Source: Fistularia commersonii
Lineage: Eukaryota; Chordata; Actinopteri; Syngnathiformes; Fistulariidae
Direction of reading: 5' to 3'
DNA length: 64,000 nucleotides
Assembly: GCA_037954325.1 (NCBI GenBank)
Contig: JBBMNZ010000001.1
Span: 8,280,874 to 8,344,873 of the forward strand
The notes below the pieces were generated by a model. That model was not told the origin of the DNA, made no database searches, and saw only the letters and a list, made by a program, of their open reading frames with translations. Positions 29,301-41,300 of the stretch are shown here, piece by piece; positions within the stretch are counted from its first letter, which is position 1; each line of letters starts with the position of its first letter. The position numbers and the translations under genes were made by a program.

Positions 29301-32300
29301 CAGACAGAGTCTGTCACAGTCTGCAATGGTCTGTTTAAATAAATCTCTTACTGTAACCTTCATCTTTTTCCCACCCCCATACCTCATCTTAGGTTGATGT
29401 GTGCATGCCCTTATGCTGAAATAATCTTTTGCAATATATCCATAGGGATCTACATGACATTGGTGTTGCCACCTAGTCTTGTAAGAGTGGAATTTATGAG
29501 CGTGGACTACACAGATGGCTTTGAAGATAAATATCTGTCAAACCATTAGTGTGAGGCAAACAGTCACATGCAAATCTAACCACTCAGCCATCTTAACTGA
29601 ATGTAGTTTTGTTGAATTCAAAGAAAAAAAAAACATTTCAAAAGATGTGTATATCAGTGCAGCTCTCAGCAAAGGAAAGCAAAGGAACAGATGTCCTTGG
29701 TAATACTAATACTGAAAAAAAAGTTTACTAAGACAAAGTACTAATTCTATTATTTGTTTAATGCTTGGACATTAAGGAGAATACAGTATACTACAATAAT
29801 GCATGCTTTTTGACTGAAAATTATGCACATCTTTGATGGCTACACCAAAAGATTCATCATAAAAAAAGAAATTATAATAATAAACTTTTCTGCTTTGATG
29901 TTTTTTAGCTAGATCTTGTGAATTATTTTTTCTTTTCAATAAGTTGATATCACTTGGTGACCCCCCCCAAAAAACAAAAAAATAGTAGTTAAGCTAGAGA
30001 ACATCAAAGTAGACAAAAAAGTGATTACTTTTTGTCACTCTGAAACTAGAAGTGAACCTTATAGTTGAAAAATGACAGAAGAATTGTGATCAATATCCTC
30101 AAAATAGGCAGGCAGTTACAAGAATATAGTACCGTTATTTATAAAAGAAATTAACTTAGTTCTAGTCAGAAATGACCTTAAACTTAGCCAGAACTTCCCT
30201 GTTGGTTAGTAAGTAGATACTTGACAATCAAAAAGACTGGCCAGTCTGAGCTCAGCAGCTATTTCCCTTCACCGAGCCAACACATTTTTGTTAGATGGTA
30301 ACAGAGAGCTTGTGTTTTGACCACCTCTTTTTGAGGTTCTATTTTGGATTGGAATTTATCGTCTATCGTCAGATCAAAGCACAACACATTTCAACATCAT
30401 CCACGACAAATTTAACAAGTAAGATTAATTAAATGCATTATTGTTGACAAAAAACTAAAAGAGCATTTCTTGAAAGTCAATCAAATGGGCTAGCTTAGTG
30501 CTTCATCTTTAGACAGTTTAATACCCATTCTATTATTTAATTTCATTTGGACTATTCTAATTAACCGCAGACATTAAACATTGTAATCAGTTTTCACTGC
30601 CAGTGGTTCTCCTTGGCTTTTCTGTGTAATTTTTTGTTTTCTTTCCTTTTTCCCCTTCTATACATTCCAGACGAATGCATGTCTTTTGTTTTACCTGTCT
30701 TGTAATTTTTTATTCTAGTGTTTATCTCAGCATGTCTTTGCATCATCTTGTTTTCCCTCCTGATTTGCCCCATATGTTTCCTCTGTTATGTGCTATAGAT
30801 GTCTCGCTCTACCTCCACATTCAGTTTGAGTGACTCTGCCAAGAGCAGTGCAGTAGTCCAGCGCTCTAACTCTTTGGATCATCCTCCTGTCCGAGCCAGG
30901 GTCCCTGTCTGTGTCCGACCCAATGGAAACCAAAGCATTGACCCCTACTATGGCCCTAAACCCCAACAACCCAATTCTACAGTCCATATTCCTTTACGGA
31001 CTCCAACAGGACAGACTAATGCTGTCTCCCTCAGCTCCCAGCTTCCCACGTCAACTGCTCAAATCGTTAAAAGTTCCCTACCAAAATCTGGCCAGTTTGG
31101 TCTCAAGCACTTGCCCAGCCAAGGATTCCAATCAAAGACCCCAAATAGGGAGCACACCCAATTTCCTCTGGACCCACACAAGGCCTTCCTATCCAGTCCT
31201 CGCAGGGAGACACTGCTTTAAAGCCCAGCTGTGCAATTTGACACGAGAAAACATCGCTGTGGACCTTCTAGTGCTTTTGGTGCACGGATGCCATTTTAAT
31301 TTCAGCTTTACTACTGACTTAACTCTTATTTCCTTTTTAAAACACAGATAGCCACTGGTGGCACCCCCAGTACCAAATCAACTTCTTAAAATCCTAAACT
31401 CTGCAACCATAATTTTGTTCAATAACAGAATTTTGTTAAATAATGATCTGAACTTTGGACACTGTTTGGGTTACAAAACAGTCTGAGTGTAACTCCTCTT
31501 CCAGCTTAATTTATGAATGAAAAGGACAGAGATTTTAAGGGTTGATTTAGCTCTGTTTTTTCGGTTCACTTACTGGTGGTAGTGGTTTGGGAAAATGCAC
31601 TTGGTTGTAAAAGGGCCCAGGAGCTGCGGCTAAATAGTTCCTTTCTGGTGGAAGCACTCATTTATAGAATCATTTTTGTGTCCATATATTTATTGTTCTA
31701 TTACTAAATTTTGAAAAGACTTATCTTACTAACAAACTTTAAGTAAGTATAAGAATTACTAACATTTGTGGCAGTAAAAGAAAATAATGGGAGAAAAAAA
31801 TCCTAATGTCAAGTCATGCCTTTAAATTTGAATGCTATGCTTCTTGTTTCTCTTGGCTAGTTTACGCAAAAACAGCTCCCTTGAATTAAAATGTCAATGT
31901 ATTCACTGGAGCCAAGCTGACTTCTCATTTAAGGTTAAATGTATGGTGGCACATCACCCCTGCTATCTACCCCACATTTTACCTGCCTCTGATGGCTGAG
32001 CCGTCTGGCATATCCTGTCCTACATTCAGCATGCACTTTCAACCACCTCCCAAAGATTCTATCAAAGCTTCGAGACAGTTGATGTTCAAAAAAAAGCCTT
32101 AAAGTTTTTCCTTTTATTTTCCCCCATACTAAAAAACATACAAGCAACTAAGTGCGACTTGCCAACACACATTTAACTTGTTCAGTGATGTTTATTTCAA
32201 ATATAGACAAAACTGACTGGGGCTTATCTGCTCAGTCAGAATGTTGTCAGTCCCCATGCTTTGAAACAGACTCAAATTAAAAAGCTATGAAGGAATGAAA

Positions 32301-35300
32301 GAAGGTGAAGTGATGTAATACACATCTGTCCAGAAAGTATTCAGTTACATGGCAGTAACTAGTAGTTAGCTTTTTAACTTGGATGATATCATGTATCAAT
32401 AAACATTCGGGACCCTCTGTCCATTTGTATGGTGGGGACACAATTTCACAACCTAAGGTTTTTTTAAATCTGGAATAAATCTCTCTATATGAGCCAGTTT
32501 GAAAATTTTTGCTGCAGACAATAATTTTATACAGATGTCGTTCTAATAAAAAATAAAAAAGGCTGAAGTAATGACACGACATCCATATAAATCACATAGG
32601 TACTGTTGACAACATGGACAAGCAGGACTTATATTGTTGCCAGTAAGAAGCTTAATCCTGAATGGTGCCATTTTGCAAACAAATGTTGCAAAAACATCAT
32701 ATATTCAGCTCTGTCCATGTGACATTGAAGTCTCAAGACATTTTGCTGCTTTGTTGGTGTACTGTAACCCATCTAATTGGTTCACATGTGGATCATGAAA
32801 TCGATAGTTCAGCTTTCCTAAACTGATCGTGCCACCCAAAAAGAACATGAATCAGTAAATGGTTTGATTTGATTTTTCAGATTGAATTCTGGAGAATATG
32901 CAGTACAAATTATCACATTACACATTGGCTTTGCAGTATTGACAGCATGTTCCTATCCCATCTTGCAGCAGTCGGGGTGTTAGTGGTGGTGTTTCGACAG
33001 GGTTGACGTACAACATACAAAGTGCAGGTAAAATGCTACATTGACAGCATAGTGATTTTACCCTCTTAATTGCTTCCAATAAAACCCCATCTGAGGAAGT
33101 TTTATTTTGAAGAGCAAGAACACCTATCTTTAACACTGCAAGTATTTCATTTGAGGCAGGCACAATATGTCTCCAGTGGTGCACATGTGAATGTGTTTGT
33201 CAAATTCAGACATTTTCACATTAACAGGCTAGCATAGAGCTTGTAGACTTGGACCTGTAAAAAAAAAAAAAGAGCACTAAATATCTACCTTGGTTCGCCA
33301 GAGAGGTACGGGCTAGATAGCTCACAAAAGCAATAGATAATTAGAATACAAACCTGTGAAAATTAGTGAACAGTTGACCAATTTATTGGCTAAATGAATC
33401 AGTTAAAAAAAGAAAAAGAAGAGCTCTGCAAAGCAATAACAAAAATAATTCAGTCCTTAGTCCAAAAATAAATCCTCCAAAAAGTATCCCAAAAATGTGT
33501 GTTATCCAATTTCTGGGTTAAGTCTAAGTGATCCAATATCAGGTTCCTCTGAGAAAAAATAAATAGTTCGCCACACCTCTTTCTTGATCATCCTCACTGG
33601 GCTGGGCTTGCCATCTTGGATCGGAATCCGTCCCTCCCCATAAAACCAATCTTCATCAATCTTGCAGACTGACTGATTCCATTCTAGTTATATTCTTAAT
33701 ATGAGATCTCATTAATTTCATTTCTGTTATACATTTATGTAACCAGTAACTAAGGATACACCCTATTTAACAATGAAATGATGTACTCATCACATTAACC
33801 CATAATGTTACAATATTAGAATTTGCATTACTTATAAACCTACTCCCCAGTGTAAAGAAATGATATTGCTTAAATCACACAATAAAGTATACTTTTAACT
33901 TTAAGAACCAGAGTGCTTATCTTTTTTTTAATGCACACTCATTATTATATCATTACTTTTTAACCTTTTTAAACCATTACAATAATAATGCAACATGTTA
34001 ACATTACTAGGAATTGAATCTCCTTTTAACTTGTAAAAAATATACGTATGAAACTCTAAATGATTGCATATGCAATGCAGTTATAGTGAAAACCATTACC
34101 ACTCGTTAACTGGCTTAAACAGTGGTGTAAGGTAAACAAAATAAGTGCCACGTTCCTTTTAGTGTTCAGAACACGGTAGCGCCAACGAACTAGAGCATTT
34201 GCGACCTCTTGTCAGACAAACACAATGATATAGTATATACCAAAGTGGGTTAAAACATTGACATTACCATCAAACGCTAATTGTTACTGCTATAACTCAT
34301 ACCAGAATTCAAGATGAACTTAACACAATTCTCAACATCTGCGCCGACTGGTTTTATTGGAATCCTTCATGTCAGTGAACTAAATTTTAATCTCCCTTCA
34401 TGGCTAGAAAGGGCTGATAAGCAGATAACAAAAACGTGCTCAGATCACCTGAGTTTTCAACATGATAAAATTCAATGTCAGAGTCTTGCTAGTGTCAAAC
34501 TTTGTTTTTCAGGTATAAAGGTAACTTAAAAGACTAAATGGATGGAAAATGATCAGTTTTAAAAGTGTAGTACCTCAAAGAACCTCAAAGAGGAAAAAAG
34601 ATTGGGCTGAAGAGAGAGAAAGAGTCGAAGAATCTAGTTGATCACTATTCTCTGGGCAATGTAGTCAACCAACTATATGTAATGCCTATATTACTACATT
34701 TTAGTAGCCCTATTTTCATTGGGGTTACACCAGCTTAGATGTTGTTCCAAGCATTGCCTTGGCCAGCCATCCATGTAACATTCAGACAGCCTGTCGGTGA
34801 ATCAGACTTTAATTTAAATATTCATACAAGTGAGTACCGCTCAAAGTCTTTGACCAATTGCTGACAGAGAAATTGCACTAAAGGAGAAATGTAACTGATG
34901 CGTATAAGAAAATAAACATAATTGAAATACAATATGAAATGGGAAGAGAACAGTATGAAGGAAAACTTGTTGTATAACTTGTCAGTTATATTCTGTAACT
35001 AATTGTTTTTGATGACGATAAGATTAATTATGATAGGCATGACAGATCAATAGAACAGTAATTAAGGGTAGTTCAAATGTCTTGACTACATGTATTATTG
35101 TCAAAATCTTCTTGTGTTGGGAACTTGGAGTAAAGTTAAAGAAGAGAAAAATAGTTTGATAACATCAAAAAGAAAAAAAGAGAATTATATTTATATATAT
35201 ATTTGTGTGTGTGTGTGTATATATATATGTATATGTGTGTGTATACATATAGATAAATTACTTGACAAAATTGTGCAATATTGTGCAAATTGTCTGTACC

Positions 35301-38300
35301 AAATATAATATATTTACATAATAAATATACGATGAGCAGTCTAAATTACACTCAGCGAGGTGGAGGGGGCTGGCTTGGCGATGAGTGGATGCAGGGTTGC
35401 TGGGCATTTAGGAGTTGGACAGCTTTGGGGAAAAAGGTTGCCCTTTGGGTTTTGCAGGCGGGGCAGCGGAGTCTGCGACCTGAGGGGAGCCACTCGAAAG
35501 CCGGGTGTTGGATGGGGTGTAGGATGTGGGACTGATCTGCGAGGATCTTTTTAGCTGTTTTTGATATTTGAGTGTAGTTAAAGCAGGAGGGAGGTCTGAG
35601 GGGTTGGCCTATTATTTTGGAGCAGACTTTGATTCCTATCTTCTTGAGTAATAGAGTGGAAGCAGCAGGTGAAGGACAAGGTTGTTATGTTCTCATTGAG
35701 GGTGTAATAGAATGTGGTTAGAATTGTGCTGCTATCCTCAAATGACTTCAGCTTCCTTAGCAGGTACTGCCTTTGCTGACATTTTCTGATTATCTCCTCA
35801 GTGTTAAAGGAGAACTTCAGGAGGTTGTTGAAGACAGTGCCCAGATATCTGTCCTCCTTCACGTTTCAACTGGTTCCCCTTGTATGCTGGTGGTGATTGC
35901 CTTTGCCAGTAGTTGCTGCCTATTGGAGAATGTGATGACCATGTCCTTAGTCTTGCTCACATTCTGCTTCAGGCAAGAGGCTACGCACCAGAGTGCGAAG
36001 TCCTGGAGTGCTGGGCCATGGTGGAGTGCAGGACCAGACAGTAGGGACAGGAGGCCAGTGTTTTTGGAAGACAACACTGTCTAAAAGCAGAGGAGTAGTC
36101 GGCAAAAAGGAGCCTGGCTGTGTTGTGAGGGGTTGCAGGTGTCTGTGGATAGCAGGGGGGCTCAATACGTCGATCGCGATCTACCAGTCTACCTCGGTAT
36201 TACTGGTCGATTGCATGACACCAAAAAAATAGACTTCAGCCTATCATCCATCCCGTCACTTGATTGATATATAGGACGATGACATTTTTGTAGTGCATTT
36301 GCCTCATCTGCCAGAGTACCATCACAATACCAAAGAAGGGTAATGTGAACGACATTTTCGGACTGTTCATGGAAAATACGACACAGACATCCTGCCGAAA
36401 AGCAAGCTGAGAAAGAGTAAGGTGAAGGAACTAAAAGTCCATTTGTCCGGATAGCAGTCACTTTTCACACAACATACTTTAAAAGCGAAAATCGCGACTA
36501 AAGCATCGTTCCAGGTGAGTCATGTCATCGTTAATAAGGCTGGCTGTAAGCAGCTACTGTCCAGGCTATGCGCCCCTGGCTGATTCAATTCAGTGAAAGT
36601 ACAGTGCAAAACATGATACAAAAAAATGTACCGTATTTTGTGCTCTATATGGCGCACCTAAAAGCCTTTAATCTTCACAGTGGGCCTTATAATCCGGTGC
36701 GCCTTATATATGGATCAATATTGAGCCGCAAAAGGTCTTGCAACTACAGGAAGGAGCTGACGACTCCATTGTCTCCTGTATAGAAAATGGAGTTCCTGAA
36801 GGGGTGCATGCTGGAATATATGAAGCATGCATTTTCATTTCCATTTGTGTGTATGTGTAAAGACCCTAAAACGTCTCCTTTCAAGAGACACGCGTACGAC
36901 GCAGGGTTCAAACTCAAGGCGATCAGTCACACAGTAGAACATGGGAATAGAGCAGCGGCGACAGAAATCAACAATAACGAGTCAATGGTGCTTAAGTGGA
37001 GGAGCCAACTAGATGACCTGCGCCAAGTATAGAAGAGCAAACAGAGTTTCCGCGGGAACAAAGCGAGATGGCTACAGTTAGAGAACAAACACGCTTAAGG
37101 TATTTCTCGGTGCTTTCATTTTATGAAATGCTTTGAACTGTGACAAATTGAGTTGGAAATATATTGGTTGAATGACGGTGGCGCAAATACCGGTAAGAGT
37201 ACTGGTTTGTACAGTACCGTATTGCGAATGCACTAACTTGTTTTGGGAGGGAATGGAGTTGTCAGAACGTTGGTTTGTATTCAATTAATAAAGTTTGACT
37301 GACTTATCTGACTTTTGTTGACATTCCCTTTAGTGCAGCTCCATTTAGTGGATGCATAACCCAACCCCAGCCACTACTGTAGCATCTATTCTATGCGCCT
37401 TATTATGCGGTGTGCCCTATATATGAAATTTATTTTAAAATAGGCCATTAATAACCTCCCATTATCATCTGGTGTGACTTATAGTGCGGAAAATACGGTG
37501 CATATTGATTTTTTGTTGTGCAATTTTGGCTCATGCGGTTATGCAAGGCACATCAACATACATTGTACATATGAAGAATGTTTTGCATTTTTGTCGTGGG
37601 TAGATCCTTTTGACTTGGTTATTTTTTAAGTAGCTTGCATTCTGAAAAAGTGTGAGCGCCCTTGGTGTATAGAGTCGGTGAGGAAGATCTTGGTATCATC
37701 CACCCCTCTATGAGCCCTATTGGTGAATTGGAGAGGATCAACCAGGGGTTCAGTTACTTATTTGATGTTAGGTTTTCCAATTCTCTCCAAGGCCTTCATC
37801 ACCAGAGAGGTAAGAGCCACTGGCCTGAGGTCATTCAGGGCCTTAGGGGTCCGGGATGGGAATCACTTTTGAGTGTTTCCACATCTGGGGCACTGTGCTG
37901 CAGGACAGGGAGTTATTAAAAAGGAGATGGAAAACTGCAGGTGCTCGTCACAGAGCTTGGGGGTAGGTCCACAGATCCAGTCTGGACCAGGCACTGTAGA
38001 GACCCTAGTTTTCTGAAGGGCTCTCACCACCTCCTTGGTGTCAAAGAACAGGTCAGTCTGTTTTGAGAGTGGAGCCTAAGGTCTCTATCTAGGATTTGTT
38101 GTCACTCTCTAAGCGGGTGAAGAAGGAGTTGAGGTTATTGGGATGTGATGTTGGCTCACTCCCTGGGATTCGAATGGGTGAACGAGTGGGGGAAGCAGTG
38201 TTCACCAAGGCCATATTTTTAATCCCCTGCCAAGTTGAAAAGAGGTCATCTTGTGCAAAGGTTTGCTCCACCTTGTTCTTACAACTCAGCTAGGCAGTTC

Positions 38301-41300
38301 TTATGGCTCCTTATTTACCTCCTTCTCAGCCTCAGAGCCGGTAAAGAAGATTCTTTTTTTTCTTATTAAGTATCTTTTTTTCAGTTCTTTTGTCACCCAG
38401 GGTTTGTTGTTCGCTGACGTGGTGACCTTTTTAGAGTGTATGAGGTTGAAGCAGAAAGATATGTAGGATGAGACAGTCTCCATCTGCTCACTGTTATCCC
38501 CGGATGCTGATACAAGATTATCCCAATCCGTGGATTCAAAGCATCCCCGAAGCCTATCAATGCTGTCTGGTATTACTCTTTGTTACTCCACCAGCTCTCC
38601 TTACCAACGATGCAAAGGCAGGAGCAAGCAGGATGGCGTGGTGGACTTGATATGCTCTAAGGCTGCATTGGCATTGGGGTGGGTGTAAACTAGGATTAGG
38701 AAAAGTTGCAAGAATTCTCTGGGGAGATTGAAGCGGTGCAGAGAGACTGCTAGGACCTCAGTGAGCTGAGGCCCTGACAGCCCCCTTAATAGACCATTGG
38801 CGGTTAACGTATAGGCAGACCTATAGGCATGGTGTATTCCCCGTGCTAACAGCATCCCAGTCTAGCCTTATGGGATGACCGAAACAGTCTGTGTGCAGTG
38901 AACCATCATTGATATTACTATTGTTTAACCATGTTTCTGTGAATACAAGGATAGAGGCAGTCTGGTACTCATGAATGTGGTTCACATTGCCCTGGAGTAA
39001 GTCAGTCTTCCCACAGAGCAAATGCATGTTAGATAATCTGACTGAGGGGAGCACTCAGTATTTACCTCTCCCATCTTGAGTCGGGCTCTGATATCGCCCT
39101 TTTTCTTTCCCCTTCTGTCCTTAGAAGCCAAGCTGCTGGTGGCCAAGAGGAGGGGGATGGGGGGGACGCAAAGTGTTGATAGGGGGGAGCAGAGCCTACA
39201 GTAGTGTTGTGAGGGGGTGAGGAGTTGGGGAGTGGGGGATGAGGCCCCAGATCCACTGCCAGAGCTCACTGGGGTGTCAAATGTATTGAAGAAAAGGTTT
39301 AGCTCTGCAGCAAATTCAGGGCCACCTTTGGCTCTAGGTGTGGTTTTCCCACAGCCTGTCATCTTCCTCACCTCCTTCCAAACATCTTACGTCTTCTTCT
39401 ATTTCATCTTGGATTCAAAATGTTGAGATCTTGGATCCTTAATGTTGAGTTTTACCTCCCTCAGCTTCCTCATCAGCTTCTTCCTCATCAGCTCCATCAG
39501 CTGGACCCAACGAGGGTCTGGTAGTCCTCACCTATGAAGGCTGTCTTAGTTTTTGACAAGAATTCGCCATGACCTGGATGACTGAGGACCTCCACAGACT
39601 ACATGTATTGAAATTGATAACACTGGAAATTGACTACAAAAGTACAGTATTGCAGGTGAATAAATCTTGAAATATAAGATGAGATCGACTTTATTGATCT
39701 CATGACAAGGAAATGAAATTGTCACCGCAGCATCACAAATAGTGCAAATAGTAATACTGGAAAAAAAAAAAAAATAAACAGATAAGTAAAATCTAAGATA
39801 TGTGAGAAAAAAAACATGCCTTGTGATTGGAGGATGTGCAAAATAGGGATGGAGGAATTTGGGTAGTGTAAAAAGAAAAATCTACCAACATTTCTTTGTC
39901 AAAACCCCCTGCTTGATAATGGGACCTGTCACTGGACCACAGTTTTATTTCATTAGACAATATTATTGTGCTTGAGTTACTAAAATTCAAATTTGTCAAG
40001 TCTTGCTGTGAAATTAGCTTTGCAATGACAAATAGTAATACCTGCTGTACTTCTGTACACACGGCAATAAATCGCAGCTTCATTGCAGTTTTGTTTCATA
40101 TAGACTGTCTCTTGACCACTATTCATAAACCCATATGAGTTATTAAATATACAAGATATATAGTAAATTATATCTAAGGGGAAATTAGTTTTAGTGTTTT
40201 GTCCTTTCTGACAGATATGCACATTCACATTGTACACCCAAGAATTATCAATTAAATCAAAGATATAGAGATCTACCATTAATAGAGTGGAACATTGACA
40301 TTGCAGTGATAAATTACAAAAATGGATGCATTAAAGACATCGTGTAGCAAATATCCAGTTAAATCACAATATTAGAAAGATGGAGGCTAATAGAATGAAA
40401 AGGCTGCATAAAAACCAAATGTCTACATTCTCATGTTGCTCCCAGGTTGAAGAATAGGTTGTTTTAGCAAGAGAGAAAATCTAAAGTGTACATGGACTTT
40501 GCATTTACCGGCTCTGAAGCTGACGTCACACACTGATGTTGGGTGAGAAGGCCTGGCTCTCAGTCTCCACCCCAATTCATCCCAAAGGTGTTCTGTTGAG
40601 TAGAGGTCAGGACTCTGTACAGGCCAGTCAAGTTTACCCACACCAGATAGTCATCCACGTCTTTATGGACGTTGCTTTTTGCACTGGTACACAGTCATGT
40701 TGGAAAAGGATAGGGCCAGCTCCAAACAGTTCCCACATATTAGGGAGCATGGAATTGTCCAAAATATCTTGGTATGCTGAGGCTTTCAGAGTTCCTTTAA
40801 CTTGAAAAAAGGGGCCAAGCCCAGCTCCTGAAAAATAACCCCACACCATAATCCCCCCTCCGCCAAACTTCACACTTGGCACAATGCAGTCGAGTACCAC
40901 AAGTACTTATCTCCTGGCAACGGCCAAACCCAGACTGGTCCATCAGATTGCCAGATGGAGAAGCACGATTTGTCACTCCAGAGAGCGCATCTCTACTGCT
41001 CTAGAGCCCAGTGGTGCCATGCTTTATACTACTGCATCTGATGCCTTGCATTGCGCCTGATGATTTGTTGCTTGGGTGCAGCTGCTTGGCCATGGACCCA
41101 CTTTTTGACACTCTCTGCACATTGTTTGTCAGCCAATGTGAAGGCAACATGAAGTTTGAAGATCTGTAGCAATTGACTGCAGATAGTTGGCGACCTCGTC
41201 ACATGATACGCCTCAGCATCTGCTGACCCAGATTTGTCAGTTTACATGGCCTACCACTTTGTGGCTGAGTGTCTGTCATTCCCAAACACTTCCATGTTCT

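Larger units (their letters stand above)
36153..37664. mobile_element. hAT-family element nested in the LINE, itself split by a pogo-like element
   Basis: The left terminus CAGGGGGGCTCAATACGTCG and the right terminus GTGTGAGCGCCCTTG form imperfect hAT-type inverted repeats. The 8-bp flanks GTGGATAG (36145-36152) and GTGTATAG (37665-37672) differ at one base, the size of a hAT target duplication. Internal DNA contains a short coding-like remnant (NDIFGLFMENT near 36350) but no complete transposase. A second element occupies 36631-37498. Confidence 0.75.
35340..39060 (-). mobile_element. L2/Rex-like LINE (EN-RT), interrupted by a hAT element
   Basis: Read on the minus strand: the endonuclease start near 39054 (ILVFTETWLNNSNIND, the LTETWL-type motif), further EN to 38601, a linker (NNKPWVTKELK near 38400), then an RT region around 37700-38080 and the C-terminal RT part at 35578-35862 (YLGTVFNNLLKFS and QRQYLLRKLKSF). 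The frame is broken by many stops and by the 1512-bp hAT at 36153-37664. The sequence joins cleanly if the hAT is skipped. Confidence 0.75.
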
